64,000 nt of DNA from NCBI GenBank assembly GCA_041675905.1, contig JBAYSX010000002.1, positions 124,001-188,000 of the forward strand, written 5' to 3'. How positions within the stretch are numbered: position 1 is the stretch's first letter; every line of letters begins with the position of its first letter. The DNA is from Sandaracinobacteroides sp041675905 (lineage in GTDB: Bacteria; Pseudomonadota; Alphaproteobacteria; Sphingomonadales; Sphingomonadaceae). A program made the position numbers and the translations under genes. Below, piece after piece: positions 8,269-17,782 of this stretch. Below the pieces are notes generated by a model, which saw only the letters and a list, made by a program, of their open reading frames with translations, was not told the origin of the DNA and searched no databases.

Positions 8269-9219
8269 TCACTTTTTGGACACATTTTGCCGAGCCTGGC
8301 GCCGGGCCCCTGTCGCGCCGACTGGCGGCGTCACCAGCTTTGCTTCCAGCCCGTAACGGCCCAATATCTCTATCAGATTTCCTGCCCCCCCCAGATGCCC
8401 CGCGCCCACGGCCACAAAGAGATGTTGTGGCTCGGTCTGGATCTTCCGGGCGATCCACGCCGCCCACCGTTCGTTGCGATCATCCATCAACATGCGTTTC
8501 AGCATCGGCGAACCGGAGAAAGCGCGATTCATCTGGCGCGCCAGCCAGTCGATATCGCCGTCCACCCAGGCCTTCACCATATATTCCATGCGCTGCTTGC
8601 TGCCCGACAGATCATCAAGGGTCGTCAACAGCAATTGCACCTGATCGGATTCGGGGAGCGCGTCGAAGTTGATCAACTGCTCTTCCATCGTCTCCAGGCC
8701 ATGGAGCGGCTTCTGCCGGATACGCGCCCGCGCCGCCAGCACGGCCTCTGCCCCGATACGCGGATCGAAGCCGTATTCGGCGGCCTGCATATTGGCGAGC
8801 GTGAGCGCGACATACCAGGTTTCATACCGTTCCAGCGGCGGCGGCTTCAGGCGGGCCAGCGCCTCCACCAGCGGCCCGCGCTGTGCGGCCGGGAGGCGCA
8901 GCAAAAGCGCATGGGGCTGCGGCAGACGCGCAAGCCGCTCGATCATGGGCGCAACCGCCATATAACTGTCGGGGGGCAGCGTCTCCAGCACGACCAGATC
9001 GGCGCTATCCACCGCCGCCACCACATGCGGGCGAAACCAGTCGACATCGCGGGGCAGCGTATGAACCGTGCCGAACAGCGTGACTTTGGCGGTATCCGTT
9101 TTGATTTCCCACATCGCCGGCCCGGTAACGGCGGGCGTTGTCGGGGCGGGGGCGGTTTTCGGCGCGGCCAGCGCGGCGACGGGCAGCAGCAACAGCAATA
9201 AAAATCGGATAAGAAACAT
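8269..9219 (-). CDS. TraB/GumN family protein
   Basis: A 316-residue protein with a signal peptide (about residues 1-18, MFLIRFLLLLLLPVAALA). It shows the two family-defining motifs, GTVHTLP near residue 50 and VGAGHLGGAGN near 275. TraB/GumN domains belong to the EreA/ChaN-like superfamily of putative metal-dependent hydrolases; GumN is named from a Xanthomonas xanthan locus. Substrate and role are unknown. The ATG at 9219 is preferred over an upstream GTG at 9246 because it directly opens the signal peptide. It is divergent from glyQ. Confidence 0.85.
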   Translation of the reverse strand: MFLIRFLLLLLLPVAALAAPKTAPAPTTPAVTGPAMWEIKTDTAKVTLFGTVHTLPRDVDWFRPHVVAAVDSADLVVLETLPPDSYMAVAPMIERLARLPQPHALLLRLPAAQRGPLVEALARLKPPPLERYETWYVALTLANMQAAEYGFDPRIGAEAVLAARARIRQKPLHGLETMEEQLINFDALPESDQVQLLLTTLDDLSGSKQRMEYMVKAWVDGDIDWLARQMNRAFSGSPMLKRMLMDDRNERWAAWIARKIQTEPQHLFVAVGAGHLGGAGNLIEILGRYGLEAKLVTPPVGATGARRQARQNVSKK

Positions 9220-9274
9220 CCGGCCATCTTGCCCGATTGCGCCCACCCGCGCCAGCGGCTAATCCCGGCACCAA

Positions 9275-10141
9275 ATGCGTAAACCCCAAAGCTTTCAGGA
9301 TCTCATCCTCACCCTCCATGCCTTTTGGGGGGAGCGCGGCTGCGCCATATTACAACCTTACGATATGGAGATGGGAGCTGGCACCTTTCATCCGGCCACC
9401 ACGCTAAAGGCGCTGGGGCCTAAGCCCTGGAGCGCCGCCTATGTGCAGCCGTGCCGCCGCCCGTCCGACGGGCGCTATGGCGAGAACCCCAACCGCTTGC
9501 AGCATTATTACCAGTATCAGGTGATCCTGAAGCCGTCGCCGCCGGACATTCAGCAACTCTATCTCGACTCGCTCGCCGCCATCGGGATAGATCTGGCCAC
9601 CAACGACATCCGTTTCGTGGAAGATGACTGGGAAAGCCCCACATTGGGCGCCTGGGGGCTGGGCTGGGAAGTCTGGTGCAACGGCATGGAGGTGACGCAA
9701 TTCACCTATTTCCAGCAGGTGGGCGGGCATGATTGCGCGCCTGTCGCAGGCGAGATCACCTATGGGCTGGAACGGCTGGCGATGTATATTTTCGGCATCG
9801 AGAATGTTTACGACCTGCCGTTCAACCGCAGTGGCCTGAGCTATGGCGATGTGTTCCTGGAGAATGAACGCCAGTTTTCCGCCTATAATTTCGAGGCAGC
9901 CGACACCGAAACCCTGTTCGACGGTTTTCGCAAGGCGGCAGCCGAATGCCGGGCGCTGGTGCAACAGGATTTGCCGCTGCCCGCCTATGACCAGGCGATC
10001 AAGGCCAGCCATATCTTCAATCTGCTGAATGCGCGCGGCGTGATTTCTGTAGCCGAGCGTCAGGCCTATATCAGCCGCGTCCGCGATCTGGTGAAAGCGG
10101 TCGCCGATTGCCATGTGGCGAAGGAGGCGGCGCATGGCTGA
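9275..10141 (+). CDS. glyQ: Glycyl-tRNA synthetase alpha subunit
   Basis: Catalytic alpha chain (288 residues) of the alpha2beta2 bacterial glycyl-tRNA synthetase, which activates glycine and charges tRNA-Gly. The class II core is evident from GCAILQPYDMEMGAGTFHP near residues 25-43 and YVQPCRRPSDGRYGENPNR near 60-78, followed by the GWEVWCNGMEVTQFTYFQQ segment. The length is typical. Its last 8 bases overlap the start of glyS, so the two subunits are translationally coupled. Confidence 0.98.
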   Translation: MRKPQSFQDLILTLHAFWGERGCAILQPYDMEMGAGTFHPATTLKALGPKPWSAAYVQPCRRPSDGRYGENPNRLQHYYQYQVILKPSPPDIQQLYLDSLAAIGIDLATNDIRFVEDDWESPTLGAWGLGWEVWCNGMEVTQFTYFQQVGGHDCAPVAGEITYGLERLAMYIFGIENVYDLPFNRSGLSYGDVFLENERQFSAYNFEAADTETLFDGFRKAAAECRALVQQDLPLPAYDQAIKASHIFNLLNARGVISVAERQAYISRVRDLVKAVADCHVAKEAAHG

Positions 10142-12179
10142 TTTTCTACTGGAACTGTTTTCCGAAGAAATCCCGGCGCGGATGCAGCCCGCGGCAGCGC
10201 GGCAATTGGGCGAGCGTTTTACCGCGTTACTGACGGATGCCGGCATTGCACCGGGCGAAATCGAAACCCATGCCACGCCGCGCCGGCTGGCGCTGATCGC
10301 CCGCGATCTGCCCGCCGCCAGCGCCGCAGTTCGCGAGGAGCGGCGCGGCCCGCGTGCGGACGCGCCCGAAAAGGCCGTGGAAGGCTTTCTGAAATCGACC
10401 GGCCTTGCGCGGGACCAACTCGAAGAGCGCGACGATCCGAAGGGGCGTTTCCTGTATGCCGTGCTCGACCGGCCCGGCCAGCCGCTGGCCGAACTGCTGG
10501 CGGAAAAATTGCCGGGCCTGATCGAGGCTTTCCAATGGCCGAAATCACAGCGCTGGGGCGAGGCATCTGCCTCCACCGCATCGCCGCGCTGGGTACGCCC
10601 CTTGCGGGCGATTGTGGCGCTGGTCGACAATGAAGTGGTGCCGTTCACAGCGCTCGGCGTGACGAGCGGGCGGGAAACCTTCGGCCATCGCTTCATGGGT
10701 CCGCGCGAGGCTATCTCCATCGACACGCCGGGCAGCTACGCCGATCAACTGCGCGCGGCATATGTGATCCTGTCCGCCGACGAACGCGCCAGCATTATCC
10801 GCGCGGGCGCGGAAACCGCCGCGCCCGATGCCGGGCTGACGCTGATCCCCGATGCCGGGCTGGAAGCGGAAAATGCCGGACTGACGGAATGGCCCGTGCC
10901 GTTGCCGGGCCGGTTCGACCCGGAATTTCTGTCTGTCCCGCGCGAGGTGATTCAGCTCACCATGCGGACGAACCAGAAATATTTCGCCGCAAATGATGCG
11001 TATGGAGAGTTGGCTCCGGCGTTCGTCTGTGTCGCCAATCTGGAAGCACCGGATGGCGGCGAAACGATCCGCGCCGGCAATGAGCGCGTATTGTCCGCCC
11101 GCCTTGCCGATGCGCGTTTTTTTTGGGAGCAGGACCGCAAGATTCCTCTGGAGAATCTGCTGCCGGGTCTGGAAGACCGGCTGTTTTTCGAGGGCATGGG
11201 CACGGTGCGCGACAAGGCGGCGCGGCTGGCGGAACTGTCCGCCCATCTTGCCCGCACCATCTTTCCCGATAACGACGCGCAACTGGCGGCCCGTGCCGGC
11301 CTGCTGGCCAAGGCCGATCTGGTATCGGCGACGGTCAATGAGTTTCCCGAGGTCCAGGGAATTATCGGCGGTTATATCGCCCGCGAAACCGGCGAGCCGG
11401 CGGAAATCGCCACGGCCATCGCGGAACAATATAGCGGCGCGGTGTCCGGCCCACTGTCAGCCTGCGTGTCGCTGGCGGATCGTATGGACAGCCTGGTGGC
11501 TTTTTTCGCGCGCGATCTGAAGCCTACCGGTTCGAAAGATCCGTTCGCGTTGCGCCGCGCGGCATTGCAAATCATCCATGTTCTGCTCGACGGACAGATC
11601 CGCACCGGCCTCCGCCCGCATTTGCTGGCGGCCGGGGCGAATGACACCACAGCCGACGAACTGTTGGATTTCCTCATCGACCGCCTGAAAGTCCAGCAGC
11701 GCGAGGCCGGGGTTCGCCACGATCTGATCGACGCCGTGTTCGCACTGGGGGATGAGGACGATCTCGTCCGCCTGCTGGCCCGGGTGCGGGCGTTGCAGGA
11801 TTTCGTCGAAACGGATGATGGCGCAAGCCTGCTCGCCGGTTATCGGCGCGCGACGAATATCCTGCGCATCGAGGAGAAGAAGGACGGGCGGGAATATGCG
11901 CCTGTTGTCGATGCCGCGTTGCTGACCGAACCGGCAGAACAGGCGCTGGATGCGGCGTTGACCCGGGCGGACGCAGAAGTGTCGAACCTGGTAAAAACCG
12001 AGGATTTCACCGCCGCGATGAGCGCGCTGGCGACATTGCGCCCCATGGTCGATGCGTTTTTCGATGATGTAACGGTGAACGCTGCCGACGCAGGCCTCAG
12101 GGCCAATCGCCTGGCGCTTCTGGCCCGGCTGCGGGCGACCGCCAACAGGCTGGCGGATTTTGCAAGGATAGCTGGATGA
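10134..12179 (+). CDS. glyS: Glycyl-tRNA synthetase beta subunit
   Basis: Beta chain (681 residues) of the heterotetrameric enzyme, contributing tRNA recognition. The N-terminus MADFLLELFSEEIPARMQP is diagnostic, as is MRTNQKYFA near residue 280; the C-terminal part holds the DALR-type anticodon-binding region. The start at 10134 has an AAGGAGG site inside glyQ. Its stop overlaps the ppdK start (ATGA), giving glyQ-glyS-ppdK as one unit. Confidence 0.97.
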   Translation: MADFLLELFSEEIPARMQPAAARQLGERFTALLTDAGIAPGEIETHATPRRLALIARDLPAASAAVREERRGPRADAPEKAVEGFLKSTGLARDQLEERDDPKGRFLYAVLDRPGQPLAELLAEKLPGLIEAFQWPKSQRWGEASASTASPRWVRPLRAIVALVDNEVVPFTALGVTSGRETFGHRFMGPREAISIDTPGSYADQLRAAYVILSADERASIIRAGAETAAPDAGLTLIPDAGLEAENAGLTEWPVPLPGRFDPEFLSVPREVIQLTMRTNQKYFAANDAYGELAPAFVCVANLEAPDGGETIRAGNERVLSARLADARFFWEQDRKIPLENLLPGLEDRLFFEGMGTVRDKAARLAELSAHLARTIFPDNDAQLAARAGLLAKADLVSATVNEFPEVQGIIGGYIARETGEPAEIATAIAEQYSGAVSGPLSACVSLADRMDSLVAFFARDLKPTGSKDPFALRRAALQIIHVLLDGQIRTGLRPHLLAAGANDTTADELLDFLIDRLKVQQREAGVRHDLIDAVFALGDEDDLVRLLARVRALQDFVETDDGASLLAGYRRATNILRIEEKKDGREYAPVVDAALLTEPAEQALDAALTRADAEVSNLVKTEDFTAAMSALATLRPMVDAFFDDVTVNAADAGLRANRLALLARLRATANRLADFARIAG

Positions 12180-14833
12180 CCACCCCGCTTCTTCACACTT
12201 TCGGTGGCGATGCCGCGCCCGCCCATCAGCTGGGCCGCAACCATCTCGGCGGCAAGGGCGGCAATTTGTGCGAAATGGCCGCCATCGGCCTCGCCGTGCC
12301 GCCAGGCTTCGTCATCCCGACGCCGATGTGCGGCCGTTATTATGAAGCCGGGGGCGTGTTGCCGGATGATTTGCTGGCGGCGTTGCCGGCGGCGCTCGCC
12401 CATATTGAAAAGACGGTGGGCGATGGCATGCGTTTTGGCGACGCCGGGAATCCGCTGCTGGTGTCCGTGCGTTCGGGCGCGCGCGTGTCGATGCCCGGGA
12501 TGATGGATACCGTGCTGAACCTCGGTCTTAATGATCAGACGGTGGAGGGGCTGGCGAACCGTTCGGGTAACCGCCGCTTCGCATGGGACAGCTATCGCCG
12601 CTTTATCCAGATGTATGGCGATGTCGTGCTCGGCCTCGATCATTATCTGTTCGAAGACGCGCTGGAACTGAAGAAAGAAGACCGCGACGTTCATCTCGAT
12701 ACCGAGTTGACAGCGGAAGATTTGCAAGGCCTCGTCGGGGAATATCTCGCCATCGTCGAGCGCGAACATGGCCGACCCTTCCCGCAAGATCCGGTGGAGC
12801 AGTTGCAGGGCGCGATTGCCGCCGTCTTTGGCTCCTGGCATTCCGAGCGCGCATCAGTTTACCGGCGGCTGAACGATATTCCCGAAGGCTGGGGTACGGC
12901 CGTGACGGTTCAGGCGATGGTGTTCGGCAATCTCGGCGATACATCGGCGACAGGCGTCGCCTTCACGCGCGATCCGGCGGTGGGCACGCGCGAAATCTAC
13001 GGTGAATATCTGATCAACGCCCAGGGCGAGGATGTTGTGGCAGGCATCCGCACACCGCAATATCTGACGAAAGCCGCGCGGGAGACCGCCGGCGCGAAAA
13101 GCCCGTCGATGGAAGAAACCATGCCGGAAGTATTCGCTGAACTATCCTGCATGTTCACCCTGCTGGAAACCCATTACAAGGAAATGCAGGATATCGAATT
13201 CACCGTGCAGGCCGGCAAACTATGGCTGCTGCAAACCCGCACAGGCAAGCGCACGGCGCGGGCCGCGCTGAAAATCGCCTGCGACATGGTGGATGAAGGG
13301 CTGATCGACAGCCGCACCGCCGTGCTACGCGTCGATCCCGCCGTGCTGGACCAGTTGCTGCACCCGACGCTCGACCCGGATGCAGACCGCGACGTGATCG
13401 CAACCGGCCTGCCTGCATCGCCAGGTGCTGCATCCGGCGCGATCATTTTCGACAGCGAAACCGCCGAACGGCGCGCAGCGTCCGGCGAGGATGTGCTGCT
13501 CGTCCGCGCTGAAACCAGCCCGGAAGATATTGCAGGGATGCATGCGGCGAGGGGGATATTGACGGCGCGCGGTGGCATGACCAGCCATGCGGCGGTCGTT
13601 GCGCGCGGTATGGGCCGGCCTTGCGTATCGGGTGCGGGAATGGTGCAGATCGATCTTGCCACCCGTACGATGCGCGTTGGTGGCCGGGAATATCCGGAAG
13701 GCACGATCCTGACGCTGGACGGCGCAACGGGCGAGGTGATGGTCGGGCGCGTGCCGACGATCGAACCTGAGCTTTCCGGCGATTTCGCCCGGCTGATGAC
13801 CTGGGCCGATACGCACCGGCGGCTGAAAATTCGCACCAATGCCGAAACACTGGAAGATTGCCGCACGGCCCTGCGCTTCGGCGCGGAAGGAATCGGCCTT
13901 GCGCGCACCGAACATATGTTCTTCGATGCCGACCGCATCAACCATGTACGCGAGATGATCCTCGCCGCCGACAGTGAAACCCGCAGCAAGGCGCTGAAAA
14001 AATTATTGCCCGAACAACGCGCGGATTTCGCCGGGATCTTCGCGGTCATGGGTGGATTACCCGTCACCATCCGCCTGCTGGACCCGCCGCTGCATGAGTT
14101 CCTCCCGCAGCGGGATGAGGATTACGCCCATCTCGCCGCTGCATCCGGCCTGGATGTGGCGGTGCTGAAACGCCGTGCGGCTGAACTGCGGGAGACGAAC
14201 CCGATGCTGGGGCATCGCGGCTGCCGGCTGGCCATCACCTTCCCCGAAATCGCCGCCATGCAGGCACGGGCGATTTTCGAAGCGGCGCTCGATGCGGAAA
14301 CAGCGCCAGATCTTGAAATCATGGTGCCGCTGGTCAGCACCCGCCGCGAACTGGAAGTGGTGAAAGCGGTCATCACGGAGACGGCGGATGCGGTTTTCGC
14401 TGAACGCGGCAAGTCCATTCCCTATCTGGTCGGCACGATGATCGAATTGCCCCGCGCTGCCCTTCGCGCCGGGGATATCGCGGAGGAAGCCGAATTTTTC
14501 TCCTTCGGGACCAACGATCTGACCCAGACGACATTAGGCATCAGCCGTGATGACGCCGGCAGTTTCCTGACCGAATATGTCAGCCGCGGCATATTCTCCA
14601 AAGATCCGTTCATCAGCCTGGATCAGGATGGCGTCGGTGAGCTGGTCGCCATCGGGACCGAACGCGGACGCGCGACGCGCGCCGAACTGAAGCTTGGCAT
14701 TTGCGGCGAGCATGGCGGCGACCCGGCTTCCATCGCTTTCGTCGAAAAGCTTGGGCTGGATTATGTCAGCTGCTCGCCATGGCGCGTTCCGATTGCACGG
14801 CTGGCGGCGGCGCAGGCGGCATTGCAGGAATAG
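12176..14833 (+). CDS. ppdK: Pyruvate, phosphate dikinase
   Basis: An 885-residue enzyme interconverting pyruvate + ATP + Pi and phosphoenolpyruvate + AMP + PPi. Domain order is normal: N-terminal ATP-grasp (about 1-340, with SVRSGARVSMPGMMDT), the phosphohistidine swivelling domain with GGMTSHAAVVARGMGRPCV carrying the catalytic His near residue 465, and the C-terminal PEP/pyruvate TIM barrel (GTNDLTQTTLG near 785, LKLGICGEHGG near 840). It overlaps glyS by 4 bases, and its 3' end is probably overlapped by the next gene. Confidence 0.97.
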   Translation: MTTPLLHTFGGDAAPAHQLGRNHLGGKGGNLCEMAAIGLAVPPGFVIPTPMCGRYYEAGGVLPDDLLAALPAALAHIEKTVGDGMRFGDAGNPLLVSVRSGARVSMPGMMDTVLNLGLNDQTVEGLANRSGNRRFAWDSYRRFIQMYGDVVLGLDHYLFEDALELKKEDRDVHLDTELTAEDLQGLVGEYLAIVEREHGRPFPQDPVEQLQGAIAAVFGSWHSERASVYRRLNDIPEGWGTAVTVQAMVFGNLGDTSATGVAFTRDPAVGTREIYGEYLINAQGEDVVAGIRTPQYLTKAARETAGAKSPSMEETMPEVFAELSCMFTLLETHYKEMQDIEFTVQAGKLWLLQTRTGKRTARAALKIACDMVDEGLIDSRTAVLRVDPAVLDQLLHPTLDPDADRDVIATGLPASPGAASGAIIFDSETAERRAASGEDVLLVRAETSPEDIAGMHAARGILTARGGMTSHAAVVARGMGRPCVSGAGMVQIDLATRTMRVGGREYPEGTILTLDGATGEVMVGRVPTIEPELSGDFARLMTWADTHRRLKIRTNAETLEDCRTALRFGAEGIGLARTEHMFFDADRINHVREMILAADSETRSKALKKLLPEQRADFAGIFAVMGGLPVTIRLLDPPLHEFLPQRDEDYAHLAAASGLDVAVLKRRAAELRETNPMLGHRGCRLAITFPEIAAMQARAIFEAALDAETAPDLEIMVPLVSTRRELEVVKAVITETADAVFAERGKSIPYLVGTMIELPRAALRAGDIAEEAEFFSFGTNDLTQTTLGISRDDAGSFLTEYVSRGIFSKDPFISLDQDGVGELVAIGTERGRATRAELKLGICGEHGGDPASIAFVEKLGLDYVSCSPWRVPIARLAAAQAALQE

Positions 14834-15791
14834 GGCGCTGCCGGCGGAACCGCATTTCCAGCTTCCCGCCGCAGCCCTAACCGGCTGGCTGGAGCGTGAT
14901 GACGGTTGCCGCATCCGCACCCTGACATTGCCGGTTGAACAGCCGCGCGCGAATCTGATTGTGCTGAACGGACGCGCCGATTTCCTGGAGAAATGGGCGG
15001 ATGCATGGGCGTCGCTCGCCGGGCTTCGCTGTTCGCTTTACAGCTGGGACTGGCGCGGCCAGGGCGCATCCTCGCGTAATTGTGCAACAGACGCCGGCCA
15101 TATCGACAGTTTCGATCGCTGGCTGCACGATGTGGATATCCTGGCCAATCAGGCGCTGGCAACACTGGGTGATGATGCGCCCTGGTTCGTCCTCGGCCAT
15201 TCGATGGGCGGACATCTGACGTTGCGCTGGCTTACGGATCCGGCGCGGCGCGATCATCCCTTGCGGCGGCGGCTGCGTGGCGGCATCCTGACTGCGCCTT
15301 TCTTCGGGGTGACGCTGGCGAGGCCGATGCGCACGCTGGCGCGTCTGCTTTCGCAAAGCCGGGTGGATGCAGGCCGCGGCGCGGAATATGCGTGGACGCA
15401 AACGCCATATGGCGCAGTGCAGAAAAGTGCGGCGGCGATGGCGATTCTCACCAGCTCCCGCCCGCATTTCGAAGATGAGGCGCGTTGGATCGACCGCAAC
15501 CCGGCGTTGGCGACGGGCGGCGTCACCTGGGGCTGGCTGAACGCGTTCTTTCAGAGCCAGAAAAAGCTGGAAGCCGGGCCTCTGGAAGAAATGGATCTGC
15601 CGCTCCTGATGTTGCTGGCCGAAGGCGATAAATTGATCAGCAATGTCAGTGCGCAGGACATCACCACCCGCCTGCCCGACGTGCAGGTGCAGATGATGCC
15701 GGGCGCGCATGAATTGCTGCGCGAAACGGATGACCGCAAACAGGCCGTGCTTGCCCGTATCGCGGCATTCCTGCAAGATCATGGGGCATGA
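14763..15791 (+). CDS. Alpha/beta hydrolase, lysophospholipase-like
   Basis: A serine hydrolase of the monoacylglycerol lipase/PldB type. Signature features are NGRADFLEKW (oxyanion region), the nucleophile elbow GHSMGG, and a late acid and His in LLAEGDKLIS and PGAHELLRE. The start is unsettled. There is no ATG or GTG between the ppdK stop (14833) and the conserved core, so translation probably begins inside ppdK; the ATG at 14763 is the nearest candidate (342 residues). A CTG at 14838 is the alternative. The stop overlaps the next gene by 4 bases. Confidence 0.75.
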   Translation: MSAARHGAFRLHGWRRRRRHCRNRALPAEPHFQLPAAALTGWLERDDGCRIRTLTLPVEQPRANLIVLNGRADFLEKWADAWASLAGLRCSLYSWDWRGQGASSRNCATDAGHIDSFDRWLHDVDILANQALATLGDDAPWFVLGHSMGGHLTLRWLTDPARRDHPLRRRLRGGILTAPFFGVTLARPMRTLARLLSQSRVDAGRGAEYAWTQTPYGAVQKSAAAMAILTSSRPHFEDEARWIDRNPALATGGVTWGWLNAFFQSQKKLEAGPLEEMDLPLLMLLAEGDKLISNVSAQDITTRLPDVQVQMMPGAHELLRETDDRKQAVLARIAAFLQDHGA

Positions 15792-16897
15792 GCGATTATG
15801 ACCTGGCGATCATTGGCGCCGGTATCGGCGGGGCGGGTCTGGCGTATGCGCTGTTATCGCGCGCGCCGGGGCTGAAGCTGCTGCTGCTGGAAGCCGAAAG
15901 CCAGCCCGGCTACCATACCACCGGGCGATCAGCAGCTTTTTACGCCGAAACCTATGGCGGACCGGGCATCCAGCCGCTGACCAGTGCATCGCGGGCTTTT
16001 CTGGCGCATCCGCCAGCGGATTTCTCCGACTCCGGCTTTCTGGGGGCTCGCGGCGCGCTGTATCTCGCGCCGCCGGGCCACCCCGATCTGCTCGACAGGG
16101 CAGAGGCGGAATTCGCCAATGGCCGGATTCCCTACCGTCGTGTCGGGCCAACGGAAATTCTCGAAATGGCTCCGCGCCTGCGTACCGAATGGGCCACTGC
16201 CGCCATTTACGAACCGGGCTGTGCAGACATCGATGTGGCAGCACTGCACCAGGCTTATCTGCGGGCGGTGCGACGCAGCGGCGCGATGTTGCAAACGGAC
16301 GCCCGTGTTGAAGCACTGTCCCGAAACGCCACCGGCTGGAATATCCACACGCCCGCCGGCTCATTTTCCGCCACGCGCCTCGTCAACGCCGCCGGTGCGT
16401 GGGGCGACGAGGTCGCGAAGCTCGCCGGCATCCGCCCGGTCGGTCTTGTCCCGATGCGCCGCACCATCGTCGTGGCCGAGGTCGATCCGCCCGCCGGCCC
16501 GCAGCTTCCTCTTGTAATGGACGCCGGGAATGAGCTGTATTTTCGTGTCGACTCCGGGCGTTTGTGGATATCGCCGCACGATGAGACGCCGGATGTGCCG
16601 CATGATGTGCAGCCGGATGAACTGGATATCGCCATCGCGCTCGACCGGTTCGAAAAATGCTGCGATTGGCCGGTGAAAAAAATTGTCAGCCGCTGGGCGG
16701 GCTTGCGCAGCTTTGCGCCGGATCGTCTGCCGGTGCTGGGCCCGGACCCGGCAGACCCCGGCTTTTTCTGGTGCGTTGGCCAGGGCGGCTGGGGCATCCA
16801 GACTTCACCCGCGATGTCGGCGGTGCTGGCGGCGCTGATTCTCGAAGAGCCGCCTTTTCTGGACGCGACTCTTTATCGCCCCGCACGCTTCGGCTAG
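15788..16897 (+). CDS. FAD-dependent oxidoreductase, DAO family
   Basis: A 369-residue flavoprotein of the D-amino acid oxidase/glycine oxidase superfamily. The dinucleotide-binding motif GAGIGGAGLAYAL is at residues 9-21, TTGRSAAF near 45 contacts the FAD, and FWCVGQGGWGIQTSPAMS near 325-342 is the second FAD-binding region. The substrate is not evident; amino or hydroxy acids are typical. It overlaps the hydrolase gene by 4 bases (ATGA), making it the distal gene of the glyQ-glyS-ppdK string. Confidence 0.88.
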   Translation: MSDYDLAIIGAGIGGAGLAYALLSRAPGLKLLLLEAESQPGYHTTGRSAAFYAETYGGPGIQPLTSASRAFLAHPPADFSDSGFLGARGALYLAPPGHPDLLDRAEAEFANGRIPYRRVGPTEILEMAPRLRTEWATAAIYEPGCADIDVAALHQAYLRAVRRSGAMLQTDARVEALSRNATGWNIHTPAGSFSATRLVNAAGAWGDEVAKLAGIRPVGLVPMRRTIVVAEVDPPAGPQLPLVMDAGNELYFRVDSGRLWISPHDETPDVPHDVQPDELDIAIALDRFEKCCDWPVKKIVSRWAGLRSFAPDRLPVLGPDPADPGFFWCVGQGGWGIQTSPAMSAVLAALILEEPPFLDATLYRPARFG

Positions 16898-16975
16898 AGC
16901 CGGACACGATAGCCACCATTCCGGTCCGGACGGTCGCTTGCCCACCCTGTTGCTGGTAAGGTAGAAATTGCTGAT

Positions 16976-17749
16976 ATGGTAAAAATGCTGATTTCCCGGC
17001 GCCTTGCCGGTCCGGTACGCATCCTGCCGATTCTGGTGGCGGGGCTGGCGATGGTTGCCTGCGACTCCCGGGGCAATTCGGCGCCGCCTCCTGCCGGAAG
17101 AGATGGCCCGCCTGCGGAATCGGCAGCGCCCGCCACACAGGACTGGACGCAAACCGTCACGCTGACGCCTGACGGCGGCTATCGTATGGGCAATCCGGAA
17201 GCAAAGGTGAAACTGGTTGAATTTGCGAGCTTTACCTGCCCGCATTGCAAGGATTTCCACCTTGAGGCCAACGGCACGCTGAAAACCTATGTGAAGGACG
17301 GCCAGCTTTCCTGGGAATATCGTCCGTTCATGCTCAACCCGCAGGATCTGGCAGCGGTGCTGATGGCCGGGTGCGAGGGGCCGGATCGTTTCTTCTCGTG
17401 GGCGAATGAATTATACCGCAACCATGACGCCTGGCTGATGCCCTTCACCCGCCTGACCGAGGCCGATGTGAAGCCGCTGGCGGCGCTCCCCGCTGATCAG
17501 CAGTTGCGGGGACTTGCGGAGGCCGGCGGCATGCATGATTTCGCCCGCGTCCGGGGCTTGCCGCGCGCACCGCTGGACCAGTGCCTGACCGACCAGGAGC
17601 GCACCAAGAAGCTGACCGAACAGCAGGAAAAGGCGATCAACAGCTTCGACATCCGTGGTACGCCGACCTTCGTTCTCGACGGCAAGAAAGTGGAGGGTGC
17701 GTCCGACTGGGCCAGCCTGCAACCGAAGCTGACCGAAGCGCTGCGGTGA
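16976..17749 (+). CDS. DsbA-family thioredoxin-fold lipoprotein
   Basis: A 257-residue periplasmic protein. The N-terminus has an uncleaved helix and lipobox MVAC (Cys29), then a Pro/Ala-rich linker (about 35-60). A thioredoxin fold follows with active site CPHC (Cys88, Cys91), an inserted helical domain, and the cis-proline loop RGTPTFVLDG near residue 222. The family forms or isomerises disulfides; this subgroup resembles Dsb proteins annotated as thiol:disulfide interchange proteins. It lies 33 bases upstream of smc on the same strand. Confidence 0.88.
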   Translation: MVKMLISRRLAGPVRILPILVAGLAMVACDSRGNSAPPPAGRDGPPAESAAPATQDWTQTVTLTPDGGYRMGNPEAKVKLVEFASFTCPHCKDFHLEANGTLKTYVKDGQLSWEYRPFMLNPQDLAAVLMAGCEGPDRFFSWANELYRNHDAWLMPFTRLTEADVKPLAALPADQQLRGLAEAGGMHDFARVRGLPRAPLDQCLTDQERTKKLTEQQEKAINSFDIRGTPTFVLDGKKVEGASDWASLQPKLTEALR

Positions 17750-17782
17750 TTCGCCGCGTGATTCGCTGACCGGAAAAGCCTG

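Noticed and set aside
9404..12841. Long minus-strand open frames opposite glyQ, glyS and ppdK
   Set aside because: Low-complexity Arg/Ser/His composition, no domain, and strong homology of the plus-strand genes make them shadows.
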